Assembly: GCF_014077005.1 (NCBI RefSeq)
Contig: NZ_JACGVC010000042.1
Location: 1 to 64,000 of the forward strand
Direction: 5' to 3'
DNA length: 64,000 nucleotides
Source: Colwellia sp. MB3u-45
Lineage (GTDB): Bacteria; Pseudomonadota; Gammaproteobacteria; Enterobacterales; Alteromonadaceae
In this document: positions 1 through 8,729 of the stretch, piece after piece
Position numbering within the stretch: position 1 is the first letter of the stretch
Layout of the letters: each line of letters starts with the position of its first letter
The notes under the pieces: generated by a model
Told to the model about the DNA's origin: nothing
Databases searched by the model: none
The model's input: only the letters and a program-made list of their open reading frames with translations
Translations under genes and position numbers: made by a program

Positions 1-10
1 GTACCCTTTT

Positions 11-128
11 TGTCTAGCGACAATAGCGACATGGCCCCACCTGATCCCATTCCGAACTCAGAAGTGAAACGTGTTAGCGCCGATGGTAGTGTGGGAGTTC
101 CCATGTGAGAGTAGGACATTGCTAGACT
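11..128 (+). rRNA. rrf: 5S ribosomal RNA, first copy
   Basis: The sequence matches the gammaproteobacterial 5S pattern throughout, including CCGAACTCAGAAGTGAAACG and GCGCCGATGGTAGTGTGGG. Helix I is closed by GTCTAGC (12-18) pairing with GCTAGAC (121-127). It is presumably the distal gene of an rRNA operon whose 16S and 23S genes lie before the window. A terminator follows about 13 nt after its end. A second copy lies about 95 nt downstream. The ends are set by the helix I pairing and may be off by one or two bases. Confidence 0.95.
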
Positions 129-141
129 TCTATTTAGAGAG

Positions 142-168
142 ACCCGTAGCTGACGCTACGGGTTTTTT
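142..168 (+). terminator. Rho-independent terminator after first 5S gene
   Basis: ACCCGTAGC (142-150) pairs with GCTACGGGT (155-163) around a TGAC loop and runs into a T tract. It could separate the two 5S genes or be read through. Confidence 0.85.
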
Positions 169-222
169 GTCTAAACCTTATGAATTAGCTAATTTTTAAG
201 TTAATTAACTCATAAAGTTTTT

Positions 223-340
223 TGTCTGATGACAATAGCGACATGGCCCCACCTGATCCCATTCCGAACTCAGAAGTGAAACGTGTTAGCGCCGATGGTA
301 GTGTGGGAGTTCCCATGTGAGAGTAGGACATTATCAGACT
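223..340 (+). rRNA. rrf: 5S ribosomal RNA, second tandem copy
   Basis: Identical to the upstream 5S across the core. It differs only in helix I, where GTCTGAT (224-230) pairs with ATCAGAC (333-339). Three helix positions are changed on both strands so that pairing is kept, which argues that both copies make functional 5S rRNA. Doubling of the terminal 5S gene is known in several gammaproteobacterial rRNA operons. Confidence 0.95.
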
Positions 341-351
341 CCTATTAGAGA

Positions 352-380
352 AGCCCGATTCGAAAGAGTCGGGCTTTTTG
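352..380 (+). terminator. Rho-independent terminator of the rRNA operon
   Basis: AGCCCGATTC (352-361) and GAGTCGGGCT (366-375) form a 10-bp stem with one G-U pair, closed by a GAAA tetraloop and followed by TTTT. About 240 bp of AT-rich sequence without a recognisable gene separates it from epmA. Confidence 0.9.
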
Positions 381-617
381 CTGTCTGCTATTTAAATATT
401 ATAATAAAGCCAATCTGAAATGAATATAGCGACTTAGCGCTAATCGATTACTATTCGACTACATTTATATTCGAAAGTTAATCGTAAATTTATTTACCTG
501 TTTATCAGATCGCAATTAAAGTAGCTCAATTTCAACGTGCTGTATTTTTTGCTGTCTGTATTTATTTCGTTTAAAGTATGGCTCTTTTAAATTATAAGCT
601 TACAGGTAACTGTATTA

Positions 618-1595
618 ATGTCATGGCAACCGAGTATGAATTGGCCTCATGCCAAGCAACGAGCACAGGTTTTAGGTCAAATACGGGCATTTTTCTTAGC
701 ACGAAATGTGATTGAGGTTGAAACCCCGATACTTACTCATGCAACCGTGACCGATGTGCATTTAGATGCCTTCGTAACACACTATAATTACTCACAAGAT
801 AACCATTGCGATGAGTCAATAAATTTATTTGCCCAAACTTCGCCAGAGTTTGCGATGAAGCGCCTTTTAGCCAGTGGCTATGGTTGTTGTTATCAAATTT
901 GCAAAGCGTTCCGCCATGAAGAGCAGGGTCGTTATCATAATCCTGAATTTACTATGTTGGAATGGTATCGAATTGATTTTGATCATTTCCAATTGATGGA
1001 TGAAGTTGCCGCGTTAATAGAGTTAATCTTAGGTTGTGACCAAGCTGAACGTATTAGCTATCAAGCACTTTTTATTCGAGAAGTTGATATTGATCCTCTA
1101 ATGACCAACAAAGAGCAATTACTTGCTCTTATTGCCGGTCGTGGTAAGTTGAGTGATTGGCTAGAAAAAGAAGACTCACTTGATACTTTACTGCAATTTG
1201 TCATGGCTGAGTTAATAGAGCCTAATATAGGTAAAGATGCGCCTTGCTTTGTTTATAATTTCCCAGCAAGTCAAGCATCGTTAGCTAAGATTAGTTCACA
1301 TGATCTGCGTGTTGCAGAACGCTTTGAGTGTTACTTTAAAGGTATTGAGCTTGCGAATGGCTTTCATGAGTTAACTGATGTTGAGCAACAGAAATTACGC
1401 TTTGGGCAGGATAATGAAATTCGTGCACAATTAGGTAAAGCTAAGCATAGGATTGACGAAAATTTTATTTCAGCACTTGAGCATGGTCTGCCATCTTGTG
1501 CAGGTGTTGCTCTTGGTATTGATAGACTGATTATGCTTGCTTTATCAGCGAGCAAAATTGATCAAGTTATTACCTTTTCGATAGAAAATGCTTAA
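618..1595 (+). CDS. epmA: EpmA, elongation factor P beta-lysyltransferase
   Basis: EpmA (GenX/PoxA) is a lysyl-tRNA synthetase paralogue that attaches (R)-beta-lysine to a conserved lysine of elongation factor P, helping ribosomes through polyproline stretches. The 325 residues equal the E. coli length. The class II synthetase catalytic core is visible: motif 2 around residues 99-116 (FRHEEQGRYHNPEFTMLEW) and motif 3 at 296-307 (GVALGIDRLIML). The N-terminal anticodon-binding domain of true lysyl-tRNA synthetase is absent, which separates it from LysS. It stands alone between the rRNA operon and the convergent ntrC. No strong ribosome binding site is seen before the ATG. The modifying partners EpmB and EF-P are not in the window. 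Confidence 0.95.
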   Translation: MSWQPSMNWPHAKQRAQVLGQIRAFFLARNVIEVETPILTHATVTDVHLDAFVTHYNYSQDNHCDESINLFAQTSPEFAMKRLLASGYGCCYQICKAFRHEEQGRYHNPEFTMLEWYRIDFDHFQLMDEVAALIELILGCDQAERISYQALFIREVDIDPLMTNKEQLLALIAGRGKLSDWLEKEDSLDTLLQFVMAELIEPNIGKDAPCFVYNFPASQASLAKISSHDLRVAERFECYFKGIELANGFHELTDVEQQKLRFGQDNEIRAQLGKAKHRIDENFISALEHGLPSCAGVALGIDRLIMLALSASKIDQVITFSIENA

Positions 1596-1743
1596 CTTAC
1601 TGTATTAGTGTGATTACCAAGGGATTGTGTCGGTCTAATTACCGAGCGATTTTGTCTAAAGCAGCATATAAGCCAGTTGGTAAACTGGCTATGATTTATG
1701 TCGACTCTTTCAATTTACATTATCGTGTTACCCGATTAATTAG

Positions 1744-3150
1744 CTAATCAGGCAGATTTAATTCTTTTAATTTTCTTGTTAAAGTGTTCCTACCCCATCC
1801 TAAGCGTTTGGCCGCTTCTTGTTTATGGCCTTGGGTGTATTTTAAGGCACTTTCTAGCAATATCTTTTCAAACTCAGGTAGGACTTGTTCGATAATATTA
1901 CTCTTACCTGATGATAGCTCTTTGTCGAGCCAAGTTTTTAAATTATCTTGCCAGCTATCATGTGAATTTTTCACACTGAGTGGTTTTACAGTAAGTTCAC
2001 TTGGTAAATCTGACATTAAAATTTCTTTACCACTGGCCATAACCGTGAGAAACCGACATATATTTTCTAATTGTCGAACATTGCCTGGCCATTCGCATTG
2101 CTCTAAATAATCTAGGGTACTTTTATGTAATGTTTTAATTTCAACAGCTAATTCTTTTGCCGCCTGTTTTAAAAAGTGTTGTGCTAATTGATTAATATCT
2201 TCCTTTCTTTCGCGCAGGCTAGGTATTTGGATCCTGATGACATTGAGTCGATGAAATAAATCTTCACGAAAGTCACTACTACTAACCCGTTCTTCTAAGT
2301 TTTGATGCGTCGCGGCAATGATTCTTACATCAACTTTTATCGGAGAATGACCACCGACTCGATAAAATTGACCGTCTGATAGTACTCTAAGTAGCCTTGT
2401 TTGAATATCGAGTGGCATATCACCAATCTCATCTAGGAAAAGTGTACCTTGGTGCGCTTGTTCGAAACGGCCATGTCTGACGGCACTTGCGCCAGTAAAA
2501 GCGCCTTTTTCGTGACCGAATAGCTCTGATTCTATTAAGTCTTTCGGTATTGCAGCCATGTTGAGTGGTATAAAAGGTGCTGATGAACGTGGACTGTGCA
2601 TATGTAATGCGTGTGCCACTAGCTCTTTACCCGTACCGGACTCGCCATTGATCAGTACACTGATACTTGAACGAGATAGTCGGCCAATCGTCCTAAATAC
2701 TTCTTGCATAGACGGTGCTGCGCCTATTATGCCAACCGCGTCAACAGAGGGGATATTAAGTTGTTTTGTCGACTTTAATTCTCGAGCATGGGTTAAAGCT
2801 CTTTTGGCCAGGGTAACGGCGTCAGCAATATCAAAAGGCTTTGGTAAATATTCGAATGCTCCTCCTTGATAGGCATTTACTGCACTGTCTAGATCTGAGT
2901 GAGCGGTCATTATGATGACAGGAATGTGGGCAAACTGGTCATTAATTTTACCTAATAGCGTCATGCCATCAATGTTAGGCATACGAATATCAGAAATAAT
3001 CACCTCGGGTTGGTGATGTTCTAAAGCAATTAACAGATCTTCTGGATTATGAAACGTACCTACGCTTATGTTAGCGTTCGACAGGGCTTTTTCTAGCACC
3101 CATCTGATTGAGCTATCATCATCGACGATCCATACTTGTTCGGTGATCAT
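1744..3150 (-). CDS. glnG: NtrC, nitrogen regulation response regulator
   Basis: NtrC (NRI, GlnG) is the sigma-54 activator of nitrogen-assimilation genes. Three domains are visible: a receiver with the phospho-acceptor Asp54 (ISDIRMP) and Lys104; an AAA+ ATPase with Walker A GESGTGKE (169-176), the sigma-54 contact loop GAFTGA (216-221) and Walker B GTLFLDEIG (235-243); and a C-terminal Fis-type helix-turn-helix (AAKRLGWGRNTLTRKLKEL). Length 468 matches E. coli (469). Its start shares one base with the ntrB stop (TAATG), so the two are translationally coupled. It converges on epmA; a short AGCCAGTT hairpin at 1671-1690 lies between the two stops, with no T tract. Confidence 0.97.
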   Translation of the reverse strand: MITEQVWIVDDDSSIRWVLEKALSNANISVGTFHNPEDLLIALEHHQPEVIISDIRMPNIDGMTLLGKINDQFAHIPVIIMTAHSDLDSAVNAYQGGAFEYLPKPFDIADAVTLAKRALTHARELKSTKQLNIPSVDAVGIIGAAPSMQEVFRTIGRLSRSSISVLINGESGTGKELVAHALHMHSPRSSAPFIPLNMAAIPKDLIESELFGHEKGAFTGASAVRHGRFEQAHQGTLFLDEIGDMPLDIQTRLLRVLSDGQFYRVGGHSPIKVDVRIIAATHQNLEERVSSSDFREDLFHRLNVIRIQIPSLRERKEDINQLAQHFLKQAAKELAVEIKTLHKSTLDYLEQCEWPGNVRQLENICRFLTVMASGKEILMSDLPSELTVKPLSVKNSHDSWQDNLKTWLDKELSSGKSNIIEQVLPEFEKILLESALKYTQGHKQEAAKRLGWGRNTLTRKLKELNLPD

Positions 3151-4235
3151 TAGTTTTTCTCACTTTCAAAAGGTATTAAAATAGTAAACTCTGTATGCCC
3201 AGGACGACTTTTACAGGATAATTTTCCGTGATGTTGATGGATAATAGTTTGGCAAATGGAAAGTCCTAAGCCGGTACTCGAGGCACTACCTGAAACCATA
3301 GGATAAAATAATGTACTGCGAATATGCTCAGGTATACCGGGGCCATTATCAATTATGCTTATTTCTGCACAAAGTTTAATACGCTTGCCATTAATAGTTT
3401 TATTGCTTGCTGCACGAGTTTTTAAGGTGATTTTACCTTGACCATTTAATGCTTGCATGGCGTTATGGACAATATTGATAACGGTTTGTTGGAGCTTGTC
3501 TTGATCAAAGGTTAATTCAGGTATGGATGGATCATAGTCACGGGCTAAAGTAATATCTTTGGGGTTATCAAATTTTGACAGTTGAAAGACTTTTTCAATC
3601 ACGATATGAATATTTTGCAATTTCATTAGAGGCCGGTTGTTAGGCCCTAACAAACGATCAACTAAATTGGTTAATCGATCGGCTTGTTCTATGATCATCG
3701 CGGTGTATTCTTTTTGTTCGAGGTTAAGTTCTAAATCCAATAATTGTGCCGCGCCGCGCAGGCCACCAAGGGGGTTTTTAATTTCATGGGCAAGACCACG
3801 GATAAGATCGCGTGCAGACTCCCATTGTTGTTGTTGAAATGCTTCTGAACTGATCTGTTTTTGTTGATCAATTTGCTTGAACTCGAGCAAAATGTGTGGG
3901 CATTGTTCAAAGGTAACTGCAGAGGCAGTAATTTCAACGGTGATTTGTCGCTGATCAAAAAACTCAATCGTTACATCGCTATCACTAAACTCTTGTCCTG
4001 TCGTCAGTAGTTGTTGTAAACGATTATTATTAATAGGGGTATTATAAAAAACTTGGTCAATGGGAAGTCGGTATATTTTACTTAAGCTTTTAACTAGCAA
4101 TGCTTCGGCAGCAGGATTGACATAGCAAATAGCGAGTTCACGGTCTAACACAGCAACAGCTGTTACCATTTGATTAGGTAATGCTTGTTGATAGTGTTTT
4201 TTTATTTTGTTTAAATTGATCACGTTATTAAACAT
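3150..4235 (-). CDS. glnL: NtrB, nitrogen sensor histidine kinase/phosphatase
   Basis: NtrB (NRII, GlnL) phosphorylates or dephosphorylates NtrC under PII control. Order: PAS domain (about 20-120), HisKA dimerisation domain with the H box GLAHEIKNPLGGLRGAAQLL, and an HATPase domain with DNGPGIP and GLGLSI. It is cytoplasmic, with no membrane segments, as expected. The longest reading frame begins at a GTG at 4250, but the ATG at 4235 is preferred: AAGGA lies 7 nt before it, and the region around 4250 is occupied by an NtrC-binding dyad. That gives 361 residues. It overlaps ntrC by one base. Confidence 0.95.
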   Translation of the reverse strand: MFNNVINLNKIKKHYQQALPNQMVTAVAVLDRELAICYVNPAAEALLVKSLSKIYRLPIDQVFYNTPINNNRLQQLLTTGQEFSDSDVTIEFFDQRQITVEITASAVTFEQCPHILLEFKQIDQQKQISSEAFQQQQWESARDLIRGLAHEIKNPLGGLRGAAQLLDLELNLEQKEYTAMIIEQADRLTNLVDRLLGPNNRPLMKLQNIHIVIEKVFQLSKFDNPKDITLARDYDPSIPELTFDQDKLQQTVINIVHNAMQALNGQGKITLKTRAASNKTINGKRIKLCAEISIIDNGPGIPEHIRSTLFYPMVSGSASSTGLGLSICQTIIHQHHGKLSCKSRPGHTEFTILIPFESEKN

Positions 4236-4245
4236 CACTTTTCCT

Positions 4246-4262
4246 TGCACTAAAATGGTGCG
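4246..4262 (-). promoter_or_regulatory. NtrC-binding site upstream of ntrB
   Basis: TGCACTAAAATGGTGCG fits the NtrC consensus (TGCAC-N7-GTGCA) at all but the last base and resembles the NtrC site of the E. coli glnL promoter. It sits just before the chosen ntrB start and overlaps the alternative GTG start at 4250. A lone half-site, TGCACCAAC on the minus strand (4285-4293), lies further upstream. At this position NtrC would be expected to repress ntrBC as well as sense it. Confidence 0.75.
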
Positions 4263-4311
4263 TTAAGTAACGAGTGTAAATAAAGTTGGTGCAATATGCA
4301 CTGAAATCCGG

Positions 4312-4839
4312 TTAGTTTGCCTTGTTAACCGATATTCTGTGCATATAAAACGTTACTGGAGAAGACGTTGCAATAACCTTGCCTTTATCATTAAGTAAGG
4401 CCATTTTTATTTGATGTTCACCACGATCAATATTTCGAAGGACAAACATTGAGTGTGTTTGTGGTTTTTTATAGGGCTTGTCATCTAAGTATAATTGTAT
4501 AGTAAGACCACGCTTGAAGATGGGCTTGATTCGGCCTGAAACATAAGCTGAACCCGTATTATCTCTAATGGTAGCTTTGTCCTCGGGTTGGATGATCTCT
4601 ACTTGATAATTGTTATCTATGGCTTTGGGTTTTATATCTAAAATTGAAGTGTCGATTGAGGATTTTATGGTGTTAGGTTCTTTGACATCTAATTCCACTG
4701 CACCGGGTTTAGGGCTATCAGAAAAAACCAGTACCCCTTGCTCGCTGCGCCAGACATAAACTTGAGCAGAGCCTGCAAATACAGTAAAAGCCTGCGTTAG
4801 TAAGAGAATAAAAATGAAAAAACGTGCAGTATGAATCAA
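4312..4839 (-). CDS. DUF4124 domain-containing exported protein
   Basis: The first 22 residues form a signal peptide (hydrophobic IFILLLTQAFTVFA) and the next part, VYVWRSEQGVLVFSDSPKPGA, is a typical DUF4124 segment, a short beta-rich region in many proteobacterial envelope proteins. The C-terminal half contains a beta-sandwich-like region (KATIRDNTGSAYVSGRIKP, then FVLRNIDRGEHQIKMALLNDKG) of unknown role. The start is TTG at 4839, with AAAGGA about 8 nt upstream; no ATG is available at the N-terminus. It lies between glnA and ntrB, both minus strand, with 61 nt to the ntrB start region. No biochemical function is known. Confidence 0.8.
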   Translation of the reverse strand: MIHTARFFIFILLLTQAFTVFAGSAQVYVWRSEQGVLVFSDSPKPGAVELDVKEPNTIKSSIDTSILDIKPKAIDNNYQVEIIQPEDKATIRDNTGSAYVSGRIKPIFKRGLTIQLYLDDKPYKKPQTHSMFVLRNIDRGEHQIKMALLNDKGKVIATSSPVTFYMHRISVNKAN

Positions 4840-4901
4840 AAATAATATCCTTTTTAAAAATGTTCAAGCTTAATCTATCCAAATAATATCAAATTTACCA
4901 C

Positions 4902-4930
4902 AAAAAAAGCTCACCGAAGTGAGCTTTTTA
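4902..4930 (-). terminator. Terminator of glnA
   Basis: Read on the minus strand, AAAAAGCTCAC (4929-4919) pairs with GTGAGCTTTTT (4914-4904) around a TTCG tetraloop and continues into further T residues. It lies 22 nt after the glnA stop and is symmetrical enough to act in both directions. Confidence 0.9.
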
Positions 4931-4951
4931 CTTATCTATCTATTTGTAACG

Positions 4952-6358
4952 TTATACGCTGTAGTACATATCAAATTCAACTGGGTGAGTTGTTAAGTTC
5001 AATAATTCTACTTCGCCACGTTTGATACCTATGTAGGCGTCGATCATGTCTTTATCCATAACACCACCTTCAGTTAAGAAGTCCATGTCATTTTCTAAGG
5101 CATCTAATGCTTCAGTTAACGAAGTGGCTACTTGTGGAATTTCTGCTGCTTCTTCTGCAGGTAAGTCATATAGATCTTTATCCATGGCATCGCCAGGGTG
5201 AATTTTGTTTTTAATACCATCAAGACCAGCCATCAACATAGCTGAGAAGCCTAAGTAAGGGTTCATTGTTGGATCAGGGAAACGCACTTCGATTCGCATG
5301 GCTTTTGGTGATGGTACAATTGGAATGCGAATAGATGCAGAACGGTTACGTGCTGAGTAAGCTAGCATTACAGGTGCTTCAAAACCAGGTACAAGGCGCT
5401 TGTATGAGTTAGTAGAGGCGTTAGTAAAAGCATTTAGTGCTTTAGCATGCTTGATGATACCACCAACATAGTAAAGTGCCATTTCAGATAATCCGCCGTA
5501 TTTATCACCAGCAAATAAGTTAACACCGTCTTTAGCAAGAGATTGATGAACATGCATACCTGAACCGTTATCACCTACTAATGGCTTAGGCATGAAAGTT
5601 GCTGTTTTACCGTAAGCGTGTGCAACGTTGTGAACAACATATTTATATATTTGCACTTCATCGGCTTTTAATACCATAGTATTAAAGCGACAAGCGATTT
5701 CGTTTTGACCTGCAGTCGCTACTTCATGGTGATGCGCTTCAACCACTAAGCCCATTTCTTCCATCACTAAACACATGGCTGAACGAAGATCTTGTGATGA
5801 ATCTACTGGTGATGTAGGAAAATAACCGCCTTTTACACCAGGACGATGTCCCATATTGCCTTCTTCGTATTCTGTACCCGAATTCCAAGACGCTTCTTTA
5901 TCATCTATTTTATAAAATGAACCACTCATGTCTGTGTGGAAACGAACATCATCAAAAACAAAAAACTCTGGCTCTGGACCAATTAAAACGTTATCTGCAA
6001 TGCCGGTACTACGCATGTAATCTTCAGCGCGTTTTGCCACTGAACGGGGATCACGGCTATAGCCTTGCATTGTTGTAGGTTCAAGGATGTCACAACGAAC
6101 ATTCAAGGTAACTGCTTCAGTAAAAGGGTCAAGTACTGCAGATTCAGCAATAGGCATCATCACCATGTCTGATTCGTTAATACCTTTCCAACCTTGAATT
6201 GAAGATCCATCAAACATTTTTCCGTCTTCAAAAAAATCTTCTGTTACTTGATGATGAGGAATTGAAATGTGTTGCTCTTTACCCTTGCTATCAGTAAAGC
6301 GTAAATCAACAAATTTGACGTCATGTTCTTTAATTAGATCTAAAACTGCGTTTGACAT
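4952..6358 (-). CDS. glnA: Glutamine synthetase type I (GSI-beta)
   Basis: GlnA condenses glutamate and ammonia to glutamine using ATP and forms the dodecameric central enzyme of nitrogen assimilation. The 468 residues match E. coli. Visible signatures are the beta-grasp N-terminal domain, [20 protein letters not shown], the ATP-binding loop [16 protein letters not shown], and the adenylylation site Tyr397 in DLYDLPAEE. Tyr397 and the 468-residue length place it in the GSI-beta class regulated by GlnE. It is transcribed away from typA. Its upstream region carries a sigma-54 promoter and NtrC sites, so expression should rise in nitrogen limitation. Confidence 0.98.
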   Translation of the reverse strand: MSNAVLDLIKEHDVKFVDLRFTDSKGKEQHISIPHHQVTEDFFEDGKMFDGSSIQGWKGINESDMVMMPIAESAVLDPFTEAVTLNVRCDILEPTTMQGYSRDPRSVAKRAEDYMRSTGIADNVLIGPEPEFFVFDDVRFHTDMSGSFYKIDDKEASWNSGTEYEEGNMGHRPGVKGGYFPTSPVDSSQDLRSAMCLVMEEMGLVVEAHHHEVATAGQNEIACRFNTMVLKADEVQIYKYVVHNVAHAYGKTATFMPKPLVGDNGSGMHVHQSLAKDGVNLFAGDKYGGLSEMALYYVGGIIKHAKALNAFTNASTNSYKRLVPGFEAPVMLAYSARNRSASIRIPIVPSPKAMRIEVRFPDPTMNPYLGFSAMLMAGLDGIKNKIHPGDAMDKDLYDLPAEEAAEIPQVATSLTEALDALENDMDFLTEGGVMDKDMIDAYIGIKRGEVELLNLTTHPVEFDMYYSV

Positions 6359-6424
6359 TGAATGTCTCCAGTGTAGTTAGTGCTTAAATGCTCAAAAACT
6401 TAATTCTCTATTACTTGTGCTTAA

Positions 6425-6439
6425 GCGAATACTGTGCCA
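6425..6439 (-). promoter_or_regulatory. Sigma-54 promoter of glnA
   Basis: On the minus strand TGGCACAGTATTCGC has the -24 element TGGCAC, a 5-bp spacer and a -12 element TCGC. This is the same -24/-12 combination as in E. coli glnAp2. The predicted start is near 6413, about 55 nt before the glnA ATG. Confidence 0.85.
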
Positions 6440-6490
6440 AAGCTAAAGTCATTGAAATATATGATTTTTATGTTTTTTATTAATTTAATC

Positions 6491-6507
6491 TGCACCATTG
6501 CAGTGCG
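6491..6507 (-). promoter_or_regulatory. NtrC-binding site, glnA enhancer (strong)
   Basis: TGCACCATTGCAGTGCG fits TGCAC-N7-GTGCA at all but the last base. Its centre lies about 85 bp upstream of the predicted glnA start. Confidence 0.75.
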
Positions 6508-6512
6508 TTGTT

Positions 6513-6529
6513 TGCTGTATTTTGGTGCG
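6513..6529 (-). promoter_or_regulatory. NtrC-binding site, glnA enhancer (weaker)
   Basis: TGCTGTATTTTGGTGCG keeps one good half-site (GTGCG) and a degenerate one (TGCTG). Its centre is 22 bp, about two helical turns, from the stronger site, so both would face the same side of the DNA. E. coli uses two such sites upstream of glnAp2. Confidence 0.5.
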
Positions 6530-6623
6530 TATACTCTGATCTGATCATCGGCAGTATAACAACTGAATAATATTTTGTTGGTTATATTTTTCTATTGCGG
6601 TGTATTTGCTGAGACTTGTACTG

Positions 6624-6629
6624 TATAAT
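6624..6629 (+). promoter_or_regulatory. Probable -10 element for typA
   Basis: A perfect TATAAT lies 75 bp before the typA start codon. No good -35 hexamer is found 16-18 bp upstream, so this is tentative. Confidence 0.4.
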
Positions 6630-6703
6630 ATGCGCCCAATTGTAGCCCTATTCGTTAATTTGCTTAAAGTAGCAATAAACGAAAGTAACAGCGAGTAACG
6701 CCT

Positions 6704-8521
6704 GTGTTAGATAAATTAAGAAATGTAGCAATTATTGCTCACGTTGACCACGGAAAAACCACTTTAGTTGATAAATTATTAGAACAGTCAGGTACGCTAG
6801 ACGCCCGAGGCGGTCTAGAAGAACGTACAATGGACTCAAATGATATCGAAAAAGAACGTGGTATCACAATCTTAGCTAAAAACACGGCTATTAACTGGAA
6901 TGGCTACCGTGTAAACATCGTAGATACTCCTGGCCATGCTGATTTTGGTGGTGAAGTTGAACGTGTAATGTCAATGGTAGATTCAGTTTTACTGATAGTT
7001 GATGCACAAGAAGGCCCTATGCCACAAACGCGTTTCGTTACGAAAAAAGCGTTTGCTCAAGGTTTAAAGCCAATTCTTGTTATTAACAAAGTTGATAAGC
7101 CTGGTTCTCGCCCTGATTGGGTTATGGATCAAGTTTTTGAATTATTTGATAACCTTGGTGCAACTGACGAACAACTTGACTTTAAAGTTGTTTACGCTTC
7201 AGCAATCAATGGTTGGGCTACGCTTGAAGAAGGCGCAACTGGCACCGACATGACTCCTTTATTTGATACTATTCTTAAAGAAGTGCCAGCACCAATCGCG
7301 GATCCTGAAGCTCCGTTCCAAATGCAAATTTCTCAACTTGATTACAGCTCTTACTTAGGTGTAATTGGCGTTGGCCGTGTTACACGTGGTTCAGTTAAGC
7401 CGAATCAACAAGTGACTATTAAATTAGCGACTGGCAAGGTTCATAACGCTAAAGTAGGCAAAGTGTTTGGTTACTTAGGCTTAGAAAGACTAGATATCGA
7501 AGAAGGTTTTGCTGGTGACATTATTGCACTTACTGGCTTAGGCGAATTAAAAATATCTGATACTGTTTGTTGTCCAACAGCAGTTGAAGGTTTACCAGCG
7601 TTATCTGTTGATGAACCTACTATCAATATGACGTTCCAAGTAAATACCTCACCATTTTGTGGTAAAGAAGGTAAATATGTTACTTCACGTAACATCAAAG
7701 ATCGCTTAGAAAAAGAGCTTGTTCATAACGTTGCTTTACGTGTTGAAGAACTACCTGATGCTGATAAATTTAAAGTGTCGGGCCGTGGTGAACTTCACCT
7801 AGGTATTTTAATTGAAAATATGCGTCGTGAAGGTTTTGAATTAGCAGTATCACGTCCTGAAGTTATTATTCGTGAAATTGATGGTGAAATACAAGAACCT
7901 TACGAGAACGTAACTATTGATGTTGAAGAGCAACATCAAGGACCTATCATGGAAAGAATGGGTGTTCGTAAAGCTGAATTAACTGATATGGCACCTGATG
8001 GAACCGGCCGTATTCGTATGGACTTCATCATGCCAAGCCGTGGTTTGATTGGTTTCCAAACTGAATTTATGACCTTAACTTCAGGCTCTGGCTTAATTTA
8101 TCATACATTTTTTGAATACGGACCTCACAAGGGTGGCGATATTGGCCAACGTAAAAATGGTGTAATGATCGGTAACGCTACGGGTAAAGCCTTAACTAAC
8201 GCTATCTTCAACTTACAATCTCGTGGTCGCATGTTGATCGGACACGGTGTTGATATTTATGAAGGTCAAGTTATTGGTATTCATAGCCGTGACAACGACT
8301 TAACCGTAAACGCGCTTAAAGGTAAGCAGTTAACTAACGTTCGTTCATCAGGTACTGATGAAGCACAAACGTTAACGCCGCCTATCGTTATGTCACTTGA
8401 GCAAGCGCTTGAATTTATTGATAACGATGAGTTGGTAGAAGTAACACCACTAAACATTCGAATTCGTAAGAAATTTTTGAAAGAGAATGATCGTAAGCGT
8501 GAAGGTCGTGGACCAAAATAA
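6704..8521 (+). CDS. typA: TypA/BipA translational GTPase
   Basis: TypA (BipA) is an EF-G-like ribosome-binding GTPase needed for normal 50S assembly and growth at low temperature or under stress. The N-terminus holds the G1 loop AHVDHGKTT (12-20), the G2 region with ERGITI, G3 DTPGHADFG and G4 NKVDKPG. A beta-barrel domain II and EF-G-like domains III and V follow, with the TypA-specific C-terminal domain. The 605 residues match the family. The start is GTG, giving [13 protein letters not shown], which aligns with the E. coli start MIEKLRN. It is divergent from glnA, the same arrangement as in E. coli. Confidence 0.97.
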   Translation: MLDKLRNVAIIAHVDHGKTTLVDKLLEQSGTLDARGGLEERTMDSNDIEKERGITILAKNTAINWNGYRVNIVDTPGHADFGGEVERVMSMVDSVLLIVDAQEGPMPQTRFVTKKAFAQGLKPILVINKVDKPGSRPDWVMDQVFELFDNLGATDEQLDFKVVYASAINGWATLEEGATGTDMTPLFDTILKEVPAPIADPEAPFQMQISQLDYSSYLGVIGVGRVTRGSVKPNQQVTIKLATGKVHNAKVGKVFGYLGLERLDIEEGFAGDIIALTGLGELKISDTVCCPTAVEGLPALSVDEPTINMTFQVNTSPFCGKEGKYVTSRNIKDRLEKELVHNVALRVEELPDADKFKVSGRGELHLGILIENMRREGFELAVSRPEVIIREIDGEIQEPYENVTIDVEEQHQGPIMERMGVRKAELTDMAPDGTGRIRMDFIMPSRGLIGFQTEFMTLTSGSGLIYHTFFEYGPHKGGDIGQRKNGVMIGNATGKALTNAIFNLQSRGRMLIGHGVDIYEGQVIGIHSRDNDLTVNALKGKQLTNVRSSGTDEAQTLTPPIVMSLEQALEFIDNDELVEVTPLNIRIRKKFLKENDRKREGRGPK

Positions 8522-8545
8522 CCTGGTAAGCTAATCTTTATATAA

Positions 8546-8579
8546 AGTCACCTAAAGCAATTTAGGTGGCTTTTTTTTT
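8546..8579 (+). terminator. Terminator of typA
   Basis: AGTCACCTAAA (8546-8556) pairs with TTTAGGTGGCT (8561-8571, one G-U) around GCAA, followed by nine T. Confidence 0.93.
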
Positions 8580-8729
8580 CAATTTTTTAAAACCGCCTCG
8601 AATACCCCTAAATAGTTTCATAGATAATCTTGATGACTTTAGCTCTAAGGTAAAATTATTGAGATTATGACTACCGTTATTTTAGTCATTGCCTTAAAAT
8701 AAATGTAATGGCTCTAACTAGTAATTTAT

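Noticed and set aside
1671-1690. AGCCAGTT/AACTGGCT hairpin as terminator between epmA and ntrC
   Set aside because: No T tract on either side; kept only as a remark under ntrC.
4244-4250. GTG at 4250 as ntrB start
   Set aside because: The ATG at 4235 has a better-spaced ribosome binding site, and the GTG lies in an NtrC site.
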